Below, piece after piece: positions 16,543 to 27,400 of a stretch of 64,000 nucleotides of DNA. The notes under the pieces were generated by a model, which was not told where the DNA came from, ran no database searches, and was given only the letters and a program-made list of their open reading frames with translations. Numbering within the stretch: the first letter of the stretch is position 1; every line of letters starts with the position of its first letter. The translations under genes and the position numbers were made by a program. Source of the DNA: Acinetobacter lwoffii (GTDB taxonomy: Bacteria > Pseudomonadota > Gammaproteobacteria > Pseudomonadales > Moraxellaceae); NCBI RefSeq assembly GCF_019048525.1, contig NZ_CP077369.1, forward strand, positions 1,116,001-1,180,000, given 5' to 3'.

Positions 16543-17487
16543 TTAAAGTTTGAAACCGCGGTGAACCGCAACAATCCCGCCAGTCAGGTTGTGATAGTCA
16601 CAATTCTGGAAGCCGGCATTTTCCATCATGCCTTTCAGGGTGCGCTGATCTGGATGCATACGGATCGATTCAGCTAGGTATTTATAGCTTTCTGCATCAT
16701 TGGCAATGATTTTACCCATGATTGGCAATGCCGTGAACGAATAAAGGTCATACAGCTTGGAGAATGGCTCAAACACTGGTTTAGAGAATTCCAGAACCAA
16801 TAAACGGCCACCTGGCTTAAGGACACGATACATTGCAGCAAGTGCAGCATCTTTATCGGTCACGTTACGTAGACCAAAAGAAATCGTTAAAAGATCGAAG
16901 CTGTTGTCTGCAAATGGTTCTAAGGTTTCGGCATTGGCCAGAACGAAATCGACATTGGTACAGCCCGCATCAATCAGACGGTCACGACCGACATTCAGCA
17001 TCGATTCGTTAATATCAGACAGTACCACATGACCTGTCGGACCAACTTCACGGCTAAAGACTTTAGCCAAGTCGCCAGTACCACCCGCGATATCCAGCAC
17101 ATGCTGGCCACGGCGTACACCTGACATATTGATTGCAAAACGCTTCCACAGGCGATGAATACCAAAAGACATCAAGTCATTCATGATGTCGTATTTGCTC
17201 GCTACAGAGTGGAACACTTCTGCGACTTTCTGGGCTTTTTCTTCGCTGTTTACAGTTTGATAGCCGAAGTGCGTGGTTGAGCCGACGTTACCCGTATTGG
17301 CACCGCGTGGCAGATTATATTTGGGCACAGTACCCGTCACAGGCGTGTCAGTCAGACGTTGTTCTAAAGATTGTTGCTGACCTTGCGGGGTGCCTTGTGG
17401 AAGGGGTTCAGTTAAGAATGGGCTCACTTTGTCTGTCTGTTGTGCCGACTCGGGGGTAGGGGTAGGCGTTGTATTTTCATTCGACAT
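16543..17487 (-). CDS. ubiE: UbiE C-methyltransferase with N-terminal extension
   Basis: This 314-residue enzyme makes the C-methylation of demethoxyubiquinol and, in bacteria that make it, menaquinone. The UbiE core is clear: [22 protein letters not shown], the SAM-binding [12 protein letters not shown], the post-I region [11 protein letters not shown], and [20 protein letters not shown] motif IV. Before it lie about 70 residues absent from the 251-residue E. coli enzyme; they are low in complexity ([18 protein letters not shown]) and end in [10 protein letters not shown], where family similarity begins. The start at MSNENTT has AGGAG 8 bases upstream, so the extension is probably translated. 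It is the first gene of the ubi operon. Confidence 0.94.
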   Translation of the reverse strand: MSNENTTPTPTPESAQQTDKVSPFLTEPLPQGTPQGQQQSLEQRLTDTPVTGTVPKYNLPRGANTGNVGSTTHFGYQTVNSEEKAQKVAEVFHSVASKYDIMNDLMSFGIHRLWKRFAINMSGVRRGQHVLDIAGGTGDLAKVFSREVGPTGHVVLSDINESMLNVGRDRLIDAGCTNVDFVLANAETLEPFADNSFDLLTISFGLRNVTDKDAALAAMYRVLKPGGRLLVLEFSKPVFEPFSKLYDLYSFTALPIMGKIIANDAESYKYLAESIRMHPDQRTLKGMMENAGFQNCDYHNLTGGIVAVHRGFKL

Positions 17488-17633
17488 TGGAGTCACTCCT
17501 AACATATCAATCGGGTTAATCTTGCATTGTCTGCATCATGACAGATTCTAAAGGCTTATTCAGCAATCATGATGCAATTGTTATGAATAATATACAGAAA
17601 AATTCACGCTTGGCAGAAATACTCATCGGGTAT

Positions 17634-18338
17634 TTACTGAAACGGTAGCGGATCGCCAGAATGTACTTTCTCGATAATCTGGCGTTCGGTGGCAGTGAAC
17701 GTGCGTACAAATTTTTCTGCCGATTTGAGTGGCTTCATGGCCAGAAAACCATCCTGCATAAATTCATACATTACCTGAAAGTTATATTTATTCGCCGCGC
17801 CCTTACACATTTTAAAGGCGGTATAGACCACAAATGAACGCATGTATTTATCCAGACTCATACCGAGCTGATCCAGCAGAGCCAACTGTTTCAGGCGTGC
17901 TTCACCCTGATCCAGCTTCAAATAGGTCAGGCGCATCATCTCGTCAGTCAGCGGTTCATGTGGATGATAATCCTGTAATAACTGAATTGCGACCTGTTCA
18001 TCGAGCTGTACCGCCAGAATAGCCAGCTCTACACCTGAGGTGCCGGTTTTAATGGCATTTTCCGGAATAACTTTTTCTGCTTTATGCGCATATTTCATCA
18101 GCCGGGCAATCTGTTCTGCCAGCGCATCAAAGTCAGCGCCGCCGTAGAGACGGTTCAGGAAATACTCCGACATCAACAGGTTTTGTTTTTCAGCAAAATG
18201 GGCGCGATGGGTGCGCTGCATGCGGACTTTCTGCCAGGCCTGCACATCCTGTAAACGGCTTAAAATGTCAGGCCGGGTGTGATAAGCCAGTTGATAATAA
18301 TGCGCTAACAGATCATCGAGTACGGCAAGTTTGGACAT
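17634..18338 (-). CDS. FFLEELY-motif-like protein of unknown function
   Basis: This 234-residue, mostly helical protein has a SEYFLNRLYGGADF stretch near residue 57, which resembles the motif that names the FFLEELY family in Pseudomonas and Acinetobacter. It lacks a signal peptide and membrane segments. The N-terminal half contains many R, H and Q residues (TRPDILSRLQDVQAWQKVRMQRTHRAHFAEKQ). No reaction is known for the family. The gene is transcribed alone, on the reverse strand, upstream of pap on the opposite strand. Confidence 0.75.
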   Translation of the reverse strand: MSKLAVLDDLLAHYYQLAYHTRPDILSRLQDVQAWQKVRMQRTHRAHFAEKQNLLMSEYFLNRLYGGADFDALAEQIARLMKYAHKAEKVIPENAIKTGTSGVELAILAVQLDEQVAIQLLQDYHPHEPLTDEMMRLTYLKLDQGEARLKQLALLDQLGMSLDKYMRSFVVYTAFKMCKGAANKYNFQVMYEFMQDGFLAMKPLKSAEKFVRTFTATERQIIEKVHSGDPLPFQ

Positions 18339-18543
18339 GAGGCTTCAATTATCATTGGAGGATGCAAGAATCTTAGAGGCTGCCGGACAATCCTGCTATG
18401 ACAAATTGAACAGAGATCGGGCATTTGTATGTCAATCTGTTGTTTAAATAGCCAATTTAATCGTGTGAAAAACGTTGCCAGAGCTATTTTTGCGCTGAAA
18501 CTCCTCGCTATACTGCAAACAGAATAAAAGATCAGGGTTGAAG

Positions 18544-19962
18544 ATGCGTATGGAACAACCACAATTTCAGTTAATGGATGAAGATCAGCTGTCTGTCGAG
18601 CTGATTGATGCCCAATATAATTTAAAAAAGACCCGGGGCCAGAAAAATGCCAAAAGTCTGGTGATTCTGGTGAATGGCATTGAACTGGCCGGCAAGGGTG
18701 AAGCGGTTAAACAGTTACGTGAATGGGTCGATCCGCGCTATTTGCGTGTGAAAGCCGATAAGCCTCAGCTAGCCGGCCCGAAGCAGACCTTGTGGCAACC
18801 TTATGCACGTTTTATTCCTGCCGAAGGCCAGATCATGGTGCTGTTTGGCAACTGGTACAGCGATCTTCTCGGCAGTGCCATGCAAGCTGAAAGCCCGCTG
18901 AGTGATGCACAGTTTGATGAATATCTGCAAGAGATGCAGGCCTTTGAACAGGACCTGAAAAATAACCATGTCGATGTGATCAAGGTCTGGTTTGACCTGT
19001 CCTGGAAAGTCTTGCAAAAACGTCTGGATGCCATGGATCCGAGTGAAACTCACTGGCATCAACTGCATGGTCTGGACTGGCGCAATCGCAAAGAATATGA
19101 CACCTTGCAGCGCCTGCGTCAGCGCTTTACCGAGGACTGGTTCATTATTGATGGCGAAGATGAGCAGCAGCGCGACCAGCAATTTGCCCAGTATATCCTG
19201 AGTGCCTTGAAACATTGTCCGGATCATCCTGCCAGAGCCAAGGGAAGATGGAAACAGGCCAAGATTCCCGAGCAGTTAAAACATCCTTCCAAGACTCAAG
19301 CCCAGCCAGAAGATTACAAACCGGAACTAAAAAAATTAACCGCGAAGGTCGCCAAAGCCATGCGTTCCGATTCGCGTAATGTGGTGATTCTGTTTGAAGG
19401 TATGGATGCTGCCGGCAAGGGCGGCGCGATCAAGCGGATTGTCAAAAAACTTGATCCACGTGAATATGAAATTCATACCATTGCTGCACCAGAAAGATTT
19501 GAGCTGAGCCGTCCCTATTTATGGCGCTTCTGGACCAAGCTGCAAACCGATGATGATATCTGTATTTTTGACCGTTCCTGGTATGGGCGGGTATTGGTAG
19601 AACGGGTAGAAGAGTTTTCCAGTCCGGCCGCATGGCAGCGAGCTTATGCGGAAATTAACCGTTTTGAACAGAGCCTGGTCAAGCATCAAACGGTGATTGT
19701 GAAAATCTGGCTGGCCATTTCTAAAGAGGAACAGGCAGCACGGTTCAAGGCGCGTGAAGATACACCACATAAGCGTTTTAAAATTACTGAAGAAGACTGG
19801 CGTAACCGGGAACGCTGGGATGATTATCTGAAAGCGGCAGCCGATATGTTTGAACATACTTCGACTGAGGAAGCGCCTTGGCACATTATCGCGTCTGATG
19901 ATAAACATACCGCACGGGTCGAAGTATTAAAGGCTATTTTAAAACAGCTTCAGGCAGAATAA
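18544..19962 (+). CDS. pap: Polyphosphate:AMP phosphotransferase (two PPK2 domains)
   Basis: This 472-residue enzyme transfers phosphate from polyphosphate to AMP, making ADP. It has two PPK2 domains in tandem, each with a Walker A loop: GIELAGKGE at residues 45-53 and GMDAAGKGG at 286-294. The second domain has the complete catalytic set, with IFDRSWYGRVLVERVE and the lid RFKAREDTPHKRFKI; the first has a degenerate set and is thought to be structural in class II enzymes. This is the organisation of the Acinetobacter johnsonii 210A enzyme. The start at MRMEQP follows AGGG. The stop codon sits in the loop of a perfect 11-bp hairpin. Confidence 0.94.
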   Translation: MRMEQPQFQLMDEDQLSVELIDAQYNLKKTRGQKNAKSLVILVNGIELAGKGEAVKQLREWVDPRYLRVKADKPQLAGPKQTLWQPYARFIPAEGQIMVLFGNWYSDLLGSAMQAESPLSDAQFDEYLQEMQAFEQDLKNNHVDVIKVWFDLSWKVLQKRLDAMDPSETHWHQLHGLDWRNRKEYDTLQRLRQRFTEDWFIIDGEDEQQRDQQFAQYILSALKHCPDHPARAKGRWKQAKIPEQLKHPSKTQAQPEDYKPELKKLTAKVAKAMRSDSRNVVILFEGMDAAGKGGAIKRIVKKLDPREYEIHTIAAPERFELSRPYLWRFWTKLQTDDDICIFDRSWYGRVLVERVEEFSSPAAWQRAYAEINRFEQSLVKHQTVIVKIWLAISKEEQAARFKAREDTPHKRFKITEEDWRNRERWDDYLKAAADMFEHTSTEEAPWHIIASDDKHTARVEVLKAILKQLQAE

Positions 19963-19973
19963 TCTGCCTGAAG
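19948..19973 (+). other. Hairpin around the pap stop codon
   Basis: CTTCAGGCAGA (19948-19958) and TCTGCCTGAAG (19963-19973) pair perfectly over 11 bp; the loop contains the TAA stop at 19960-19962. No T run follows, so it is not a standard intrinsic terminator. An RNA-stabilising or Rho-related 3' end is possible. Confidence 0.6.
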
Positions 19974-20016
19974 TAAGAGTGTCTAGAGGGCTGCAAAAAT
20001 TCAGCTCACCCGGATT

Positions 20017-20517
20017 TTAACCTTGCGCCACCTGTTTTTGCTGGATATTTTTAGCTGCACGGTAGCATTCCTCTACATGTGCTTCAGCAATCTTTTTCAT
20101 GACAAAATAGCCCAGACTTGCCGCCACCAGTTGGCCGCCCAGCGGAATGAATTTTGTGACTTGCTTTGTGATCACTTTCGCTGCAACATTGTTCAAAGAT
20201 TTTTTAACTGCCGTACGTGCGACCACCAGACCAGAAAATTCTACGCCGCGTTTACGCAACTCATTCCAGTGCACCTGACGGGTTTTTGGATCATAGACAC
20301 TGATCTGGTCAGGCGCCAGGCCGAAGCGGGCATTGATCTCGGGAATCAATTGCGACAAGATACCGATATCAATGACCACGTCCATAAACGGCACTGGAAT
20401 AACCGCAGCACCGGCAGAATAATAGGCGCGTTTTTTGGTGAGTTCCAGGCACTCGGCGCGGATTTGTTCTAAATCTAGGCTCGGATCGAGACGTTCAGGA
20501 ATTTTATCTAATTTCAT
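20017..20517 (-). CDS. Hypothetical protein, possible membrane-associated EcsC/DUF697-like
   Basis: This 166-residue protein begins MKLDKIPERLDPSLDLEQIRAECLEL and contains a hydrophobic stretch SAGAAVIPVPFMDVVIDIGILSQLIPEI and a second near the end (FIPLGGQLVAASLGYFVMKKIAEAH). This layout, with small-residue and proline-rich hydrophobic segments of moderate length, is reminiscent of EcsC- or DUF697-type proteins, but no diagnostic motif was confirmed. AGG lies 8 bases ahead of the ATG at 20517. Function is unknown. Confidence 0.65.
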   Translation of the reverse strand: MKLDKIPERLDPSLDLEQIRAECLELTKKRAYYSAGAAVIPVPFMDVVIDIGILSQLIPEINARFGLAPDQISVYDPKTRQVHWNELRKRGVEFSGLVVARTAVKKSLNNVAAKVITKQVTKFIPLGGQLVAASLGYFVMKKIAEAHVEECYRAAKNIQQKQVAQG

Positions 20518-20694
20518 GGGCACTACCTAAGCTCTATGTTGTTTTTTTCTATTCAAGCATCTTTAAGATGCTTTTTTCAAAGAAATTTTTCGACTGAAGT
20601 GTGGTTTTAAAGTGTCATAGAGCGCTCGGGATGTATAGTAAATAATCTTTATCGTTTTGTAGTAAAAACCACATTCAGCAGTTCAGGGGAACCA

Positions 20695-23600
20695 ATGGCC
20701 ATTCATGTTATTCAGAGTCAACGTATTGATGTGCTTTTGGATAGTATGCTGCGTATTGTCAACCAGACTGCCCGGAATCCATTTGAGGTGTTACAAACCC
20801 GGCACTTTATTGTGCCATCTCCGGCAGTAGAAACTTGGCTGACCCAGAAAATTGCCGAGAAAAAAGGCATTAGCGCCAATACCCAGTTTCATCACCGGAT
20901 TCGCGCCTTTCAATGGACTTCCTATCAGTGGGTATTGAATGCGCCTAAAGAAGTGGAGCAGGTCCGTGAAGCCAATATTCCGCGCATTATCATCAAATGG
21001 CGCGTGTTTCAGGCGCTACGAAAATGCATTCTGCCTGAACAGATTCCTTTAGACGTCGATCATCCGCTGTATTCTATTGTGAAGCGGATTTATGACAGTG
21101 CTGACCGGCTGGAGCAGGGTACAGAGAAGCAGCTGAAAAAACAGAGCATGCTGTACTGGGTAGCCGAGCAGGTGTCGCGTTTGTTTAGCCATTATATGGA
21201 TTATCGCGGTTATTGCGCGCGTAACTGTCCTCCAAACAACTGTGGTTGTCCGAGTAACTGGTTAGAGTCCTGGGGGCAGGATATTGCGCTCGATATCGAG
21301 CAAATGATCTATAGCCCCAAAGATGAAAATGGTCATGAGATGCAGGTGGCGGATTTTGTCAAGATTCAGGCGCGTGAACTGGAAGCTTGGCAACGCTGGT
21401 TGTGGCAGCATGTATTTCAGGATGATTATGCCAAAATCCTGGAGATTGAACGCCTGTATTGGGAGCGGCTGGAGAATGCAGAAACCCGCGCCCAGGCTCT
21501 AAAACGACTGCCGGCCCAGATTGTGGTATTTAGCCTGCTGGAACTGCCACCCAGCCAGCTGGATTTTTTACGCCGTTTGGGGCAATACATTGATATCTAT
21601 ATTTTTCACTTCAACCCCTCGCAGGAATACTGGGCCGACAGTGTCGATCCGGACTGGAAAGCCAGGTTTGATTTGCAGCGGGAAGAGCGCTTTATTCAGC
21701 GTTTTGAAAAGACCCGTCAACGTAAACCGAATGATGCGGAAATAAAAGACTTCAGGATCAAGCAGCTGAACTTTAATGCCGAAGACCGGGAATCGCGGCA
21801 TCCGCTCCTGACCCGATTCGGCAAGCAGGCACGGGATCATTTTTCTCTACTCTCTAAACTGTCTTCGGGGGAAGAGGGTCTCTGGGCCGATGTCTTTGTC
21901 GATGAATATCAGGACAGGCTGCTGGCCAAAATCCAGTCGGATATCCTGTATTTATTGGAACCTGAACAGCATCAATATGCTTTAAGCCCTGATGATGATT
22001 CGGTACAGATTCATGTCTGTCATTCTTCATTACGTCAGCTGGAAGTCCTCAAAGAACAGCTGATTCACTGGCTGGCTCAAGATACGAATGACGTGCCGCG
22101 TCAGCCGAGTGATATTCTGGTGTTGACGCCAAGTTTGAAAGAACTCGAACCGGCAATTCGTAGTGTCTTTGCGCCACCACCGCGTGAGCGCGAAACCGGC
22201 AGCAAACGCCTGCAGAAAGATAACCTGTATTTACCGATCCAGATTGCCGGGGTGTCGCGTCTGGATGTCAGTAATGCCTGGCGCGCGGTACTGGGCCGGA
22301 TTCAGTGGGTACGGCGCCGTTTCAGTATTGAGGACTTCGCCGACTGGCTCAGCCTGAATGCCACCCAGCAGTATTATGGTCTGGACTATAGTCAGGTAGA
22401 ACGGATGTTGCAGTTGCTGACAGATGCTGGCTTCAAGCGTGGACTGGACCAGCAGCATTTACAGCAAAGCCTGAGCGCAGGCGATGAGGATTACCGGTTT
22501 AGCTTTAAATTCGCGCTGGACCGTCTGGCGTTGGGTCTGGCGATTCCTGAACATACCCTGTTTCAGGACACCTTGAGTTATGCCAAGGTTCTGACCAGTG
22601 ATTTTCCGCTGATATCCACCCTGATCCGGATTTATCAGGATCTGGTGCAGCGCCGTGACTGGCTGACTTTGCATGAAACTGGACAACGCACGCCGGTAAA
22701 AACCTGGCTGGAATATCTGCGTGCTGATCTGAATGAATTTCGTGATGCCGGGGTAGAATCACTCAAAACTGTTGCCGAGATTATCGACAAGCAAATGCGG
22801 ATGCTGACCTTGGCCGATTATCATGATCAGGATGATCCACATGCCAGTCAGGAGCTGGTGGCACTCAGTCTGCCTCTGCCTTATGTGCTGGAAGAAATTC
22901 AGAATACCCTGGAGATGCAGCTGGATCAGGCCGAACCGACTGGACAGATTACTTTTAGCCAGATTGGGCAGATCCGGCCATTGCCTTATAAACTGGTGGT
23001 GATGCTGAATCTGGATAGCGGTAAATTTCCGAGCCGCAATCAACAGGTTCCGTTTGACCTGATGCGCAGCCTGAAGCCGCAACTTGGTGACCGTTCCCGT
23101 CTGGATGACGAGCAGGGCGCTTTTCTGGATGCCTTGCTGCTGGCACAGGAAAATCTATGGCTGTTCTATAATGGCTTTGATCTGGAGGATGGTGAGGCTC
23201 GCGATCCATCCACTGCCTTGCAGGAACTGGTTCAGCATATCGCGCTGATCTGCCAGTCTGAACAGCCGGATGCCGAAATCGATCCGATGGTGGATATTCA
23301 TGGTCTATCGGTCGCTCAACATATTCGGCAGCTTTATCATGTGCATCCCTTGCAGCCTTTTGATCCGGCCGGATTTGCAGATATGCAGACACCACGGTTT
23401 CAGGATCAGTGGTTTGCGGTAGCAGAGTATATCCGCAGCGCCGAAGGCAAACGCAGCAGCTGGATCAATGCACATTATCCGGCACTAGAACAAAAAGAAA
23501 TCCGGGTACTCAAAGGCGATGAATGGATCCGCGATATGATTTTCCCGGCACGTCTATTCCTGAAAAGTGTCGGGGTTTCCACGATTCGCTATGCCGATTT

Positions 23601-24405
23601 GCCGAGTTCCCGGGAACCCCTATTACTGAACAAGCTGGAACAGTATCAGGTACGGGATTTCCTGTTACAACAAGAGCAGGAGATTGAGCCAAACCTGATG
23701 CTAGACCGTTTGCCGGTGGGCAAAACCCAGCAAGCCACCTGGCTGGGCAGCCAGCAGGAACAGCAGTTATTGCAAGAACGTTTGCTACAGTTGGGCAAAG
23801 AACTGACGCCAGTCACCCAACAATCCCTGCAGTTCAGTCCTGAACTGATCATTCATATAAACGTGCCTCAGGTTCCACACAGCAGCTACTGGCTGAGTAT
23901 GCAATCCTCTTCGGCCTCGGAAAAACGCCGTGCCCAGATCTGGCTGGAGTATCTGCTATGGCTGGCTTACTTGAATGACGATGCACGCTCACCAGAACTG
24001 GAGCGCATTGTCATTTTCAGTAATAAAACCCTGAAGTTTTCTGGCTTGAGTTCGAGCAAGGCACATGAGTATTTGCAGCTCTGGTTAAAGGCGTGGGAAA
24101 TTGGTCAACAGCAGCCGCTGGTCTTGCCGGCAGAATTACTGATGAAAAAAGAGTGGCAGTGGGCCGAGAATGAACAGGGTAAAATGACCATTGTGGAAAT
24201 GCAGGAATTGTTGGAAGCCTGGAACAACAGTTATAGTCCTAAAACAGCTAAGCCATTGACTTCGAATGAATCTAGTGTCTTGCATCAGGATTGGCAATTT
24301 ATTTTGCAAGATCAGGATCCGGATCTGGCCTTGCAAAACTGCTGTCATGATTTTGCCCATGGCCTGTATGCACCAATTCATCAACATCTGGAATGGGTGA
24401 AATAG
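20695..24405 (+). CDS. recC: Exodeoxyribonuclease V subunit gamma (RecC)
   Basis: This 1236-residue protein is the RecC subunit of the RecBCD helicase-nuclease that processes double-strand ends and hands the 3' strand to RecA. The N-terminal MAIHVIQSQRIDVLLDSML and FIVPSPAVETWLTQKIAE, the LEQGTEKQL and WLEYLRADLNEF regions, and the central PLPYVLEEIQNTLEMQLDQ match RecC, which is an inactive UvrD-like helicase that recognises Chi. RecC normally has no intact Walker A, and none is seen here. The gene starts a recC-recB-recD operon: recB begins 5 bases after its stop. Confidence 0.95.
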   Translation: MAIHVIQSQRIDVLLDSMLRIVNQTARNPFEVLQTRHFIVPSPAVETWLTQKIAEKKGISANTQFHHRIRAFQWTSYQWVLNAPKEVEQVREANIPRIIIKWRVFQALRKCILPEQIPLDVDHPLYSIVKRIYDSADRLEQGTEKQLKKQSMLYWVAEQVSRLFSHYMDYRGYCARNCPPNNCGCPSNWLESWGQDIALDIEQMIYSPKDENGHEMQVADFVKIQARELEAWQRWLWQHVFQDDYAKILEIERLYWERLENAETRAQALKRLPAQIVVFSLLELPPSQLDFLRRLGQYIDIYIFHFNPSQEYWADSVDPDWKARFDLQREERFIQRFEKTRQRKPNDAEIKDFRIKQLNFNAEDRESRHPLLTRFGKQARDHFSLLSKLSSGEEGLWADVFVDEYQDRLLAKIQSDILYLLEPEQHQYALSPDDDSVQIHVCHSSLRQLEVLKEQLIHWLAQDTNDVPRQPSDILVLTPSLKELEPAIRSVFAPPPRERETGSKRLQKDNLYLPIQIAGVSRLDVSNAWRAVLGRIQWVRRRFSIEDFADWLSLNATQQYYGLDYSQVERMLQLLTDAGFKRGLDQQHLQQSLSAGDEDYRFSFKFALDRLALGLAIPEHTLFQDTLSYAKVLTSDFPLISTLIRIYQDLVQRRDWLTLHETGQRTPVKTWLEYLRADLNEFRDAGVESLKTVAEIIDKQMRMLTLADYHDQDDPHASQELVALSLPLPYVLEEIQNTLEMQLDQAEPTGQITFSQIGQIRPLPYKLVVMLNLDSGKFPSRNQQVPFDLMRSLKPQLGDRSRLDDEQGAFLDALLLAQENLWLFYNGFDLEDGEARDPSTALQELVQHIALICQSEQPDAEIDPMVDIHGLSVAQHIRQLYHVHPLQPFDPAGFADMQTPRFQDQWFAVAEYIRSAEGKRSSWINAHYPALEQKEIRVLKGDEWIRDMIFPARLFLKSVGVSTIRYADLPSSREPLLLNKLEQYQVRDFLLQQEQEIEPNLMLDRLPVGKTQQATWLGSQQEQQLLQERLLQLGKELTPVTQQSLQFSPELIIHINVPQVPHSSYWLSMQSSSASEKRRAQIWLEYLLWLAYLNDDARSPELERIVIFSNKTLKFSGLSSSKAHEYLQLWLKAWEIGQQQPLVLPAELLMKKEWQWAENEQGKMTIVEMQELLEAWNNSYSPKTAKPLTSNESSVLHQDWQFILQDQDPDLALQNCCHDFAHGLYAPIHQHLEWVK

Positions 24406-24409
24406 CCGT

Positions 24410-27400
24410 ATGACTTTCTTAAAGCAGCAGACGCAAACAGCCATTTCTACCAATCCGATTCAGGACATGAAGTTTCGGGGCCTACACTGGATTGAAGCCT
24501 CGGCAGGCACCGGCAAGACCTATACGCTATCCAGTCTGATGGTGCGGATTTTTCTGGACCAGTATTATCCGCATCAGGTGATTGCGACCACATTTACCCG
24601 TAAGGCCACGGCTGAACTGAAAAACCGGGTACGGCTTCGCGTCGAGGAAACGCTGGCTTATATCCAGCGTCATCAGCAGCTCAATTCAGTTGAAATCGCA
24701 GCAAAAATCCAGAATGAAACCGATCCTTTATTTCAGCAGGTACTGAAAGATTATGGTTCACGGCTGGATTATGCCCGTCGCCGTTTACGTCTGGTGTTGA
24801 ACCAGCTGGATGAACTGTTTGTCGGCACCCTGGACAGCTTTAGCCAGAAACTGTTACGTGAATTTGCCTTTGAAAGTGGCAAGATTGAACGTGCAGAACT
24901 GACCGAAGATCAAGATCTGTATATCCAGCAGCTGATTCATGATGTGCTGCGTGACTGGATCCAGCAGCAGCCGCAATATATGGTCAATCATCTGTATGTC
25001 CAGAATCTGCTGAAACCGGTGGAGCATTATACCGGGCTGGTGCGTGATGCCCTGAATTTCAGCAAGCAGCATTTTCGGAAGATCGAACCGGCTGAATGTG
25101 ACCTGAACAAATTGGAAGCCTGCATCAGTCAATTAGTGAATATTCAGGAGCATGATCTTGCCGTCATGCGGCGTTATTGTCAGGAAAGTCCGAAGTATTT
25201 TCACAAGAGTTTTTTGACCAAGTTAACCGAAATTTGTGAAAACTTTATGACCTGGAGCGCAGCCCTGAAAACTCAAGGAACAATGAGTTTCTTTGATGCT
25301 GAATTGCAGCCGATTTTACTGAATCTGTGCCATTTGCGCCGCAAGAAAACCGATTTCCAGCCGACCACTCAGGTCTTTAACAAAAGCTGTCCGGATGCAG
25401 AGCAGCAGCTGATTTTGCAACATAGTCTGATCGTGGCAATTGATGCGCTGTGTGAGGTCAAACAGTATCTGGATGAGCAGCTGCAACAGCTTACGACCTA
25501 TCTGGAATTTCATATTATTCAAAGTGTGCAGACCCGTTTGCCACAAACCTTGCAGCAGCAGGGTGAAACCACTTTTTCCCAGCAAATTCGTACATTGGCG
25601 GAAGCATTGCAAGGCCAGCAGGGACAGCGTTTTGCCCAGTTTGTACAGGCACGTTATCCGCTGATTCTGGTCGATGAATTTCAGGACACCAATCAGGATC
25701 AGGATGATTTGCTGGCCAAGATCTGGCGTGATGCCAACCGGGTGCAGTCCGGCTGCATGATTATGGTCGGTGATCCGAAACAGGCAATTTACGGTTTCCG
25801 TGGCGGCGATATGCTCACCTATAACAAGGCACATGCCGATGTGCTGCATAAACAGGGCCGCGAATATACCCTGATGCAGAACCATCGGTCAGTCAAACCA
25901 CTCGTAGAAGTGGTTGATGCGCTGTTCCAGCGGCAAATGGATTTTGGCGAACAGGTGCAGTACACCTTGATTCAGGCCGGTAGTCGCCCGCATCCAGATC
26001 TGGTCGATATGGGCAGGATCAACCCGCAGCCTTTACGATGGATTCAGCTAGGTGAATCGGACCTGGAGGCAGACCAGGTGGCCTGGAAAATCCGTGCATT
26101 GCTGAATCAGTCTGCCCAGCAGCAACTGTACTTTCAGCAGCAAGAGCATCAGCAAAGCCTGAGCGCAGATGATATTGCCGTGTTGGGATTTGGGCATTTT
26201 GCTCTGGAACAGGTGAAGCAGCGTCTGCAGCGTATGGGCATTCCCTGCTATAAAGAATCCAAACAGAGCGTGTTTGCCAGTCCCATCGCTCAGGATGTCG
26301 CGGCCGTATTGACGGCGATTATGGATCCTTTCAATGAGGCCAAGGTCAAGCGGGCTTTACTAACCCGTCTGCTGGGCTTCAATCTGAAAAAACTGATTGA
26401 TTTGCAAAGCCAGAGTGAAGGCCTCAGTCGCTATATTGCGGATCTGGATATAATTCGGGAAATGTGGTTTGAGAAAGGCTTTTTGACCGCCTGGAATTAT
26501 GCACTGAACCTGTTTCAGGTCTGGACCAATCTGGTGGCCAGTCAAAGTCTGGACAATGAGCGGGTGGTGGTCAATCTGCGCCATCTGACCGAGATGCTGA
26601 GCCAGCAGAGTGAATATTATCAGGGGGCGCAAAAACTCTATCACTGGTATTTGCGCCAGCTTCAGTCACCTTCAGGCAAGGACAGCGAAAAAGAACGCAA
26701 GCTGTCTGGGGATCATGGGGTGCAGCTGATGACCATTCATGCCTCCAAAGGGCTGGAATTTAAAGTGGTGTTTTTATTGGGAGCAGATGCTGCTTTTGAT
26801 GTGAATAAAGGCAATCTGAATTTTTCCCTGTCTGCGCCTGAACAGGACAACATCCTGGAACAATCCCGGGTGATTGCAGTCAATCACAAGAATTTGCATG
26901 AGCAGGCGATTCTGCAGAATGCAGCGCGTAATGCTGCCGAAAACCACCGGCTCTGGTATGTGGCGCTGACCCGTGCCAGTCACCGGGTATATGCCATGCT
27001 GCAGGACCAGAACGCACAGTCCGATTCCGGGCTGGCCTTCTGGCGTGGTCAGGGAGATCAACTGTTTCAACATGCTTTAAGTCTGGTCGAGCAGCCGCTG
27101 TCTCAGGAACCACCGCGTCTGGTCGAGCAGTCGAGCCATCATCAGGTCGACATGCGGGCGCAACCTTTGCCAGAGCGGCAGTTTTATCCGCGAACCAAAA
27201 CCAGTTTTACGGCTTTGTCACAGCATCAGCTACATGGACATATCTTGCAGGATGACCTAGTCATGGCTTCAGAACAGCCCGATAGTGCCGCCGATGAAAT
27301 TCATTTTACCGGTCTGGAAGAACAGCCAGCAGCCGTGCCCTTAGACTGGATTAGGCTGAATTTTCCTAAAGGTACAGTGGCCGGAACTTTCTTGCACAGC

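Noticed and set aside
18339..18543. Possible small RNA or gene between the FFLEELY-type gene and pap
   Set aside because: No terminator, promoter pair or reading frame with signals was found.
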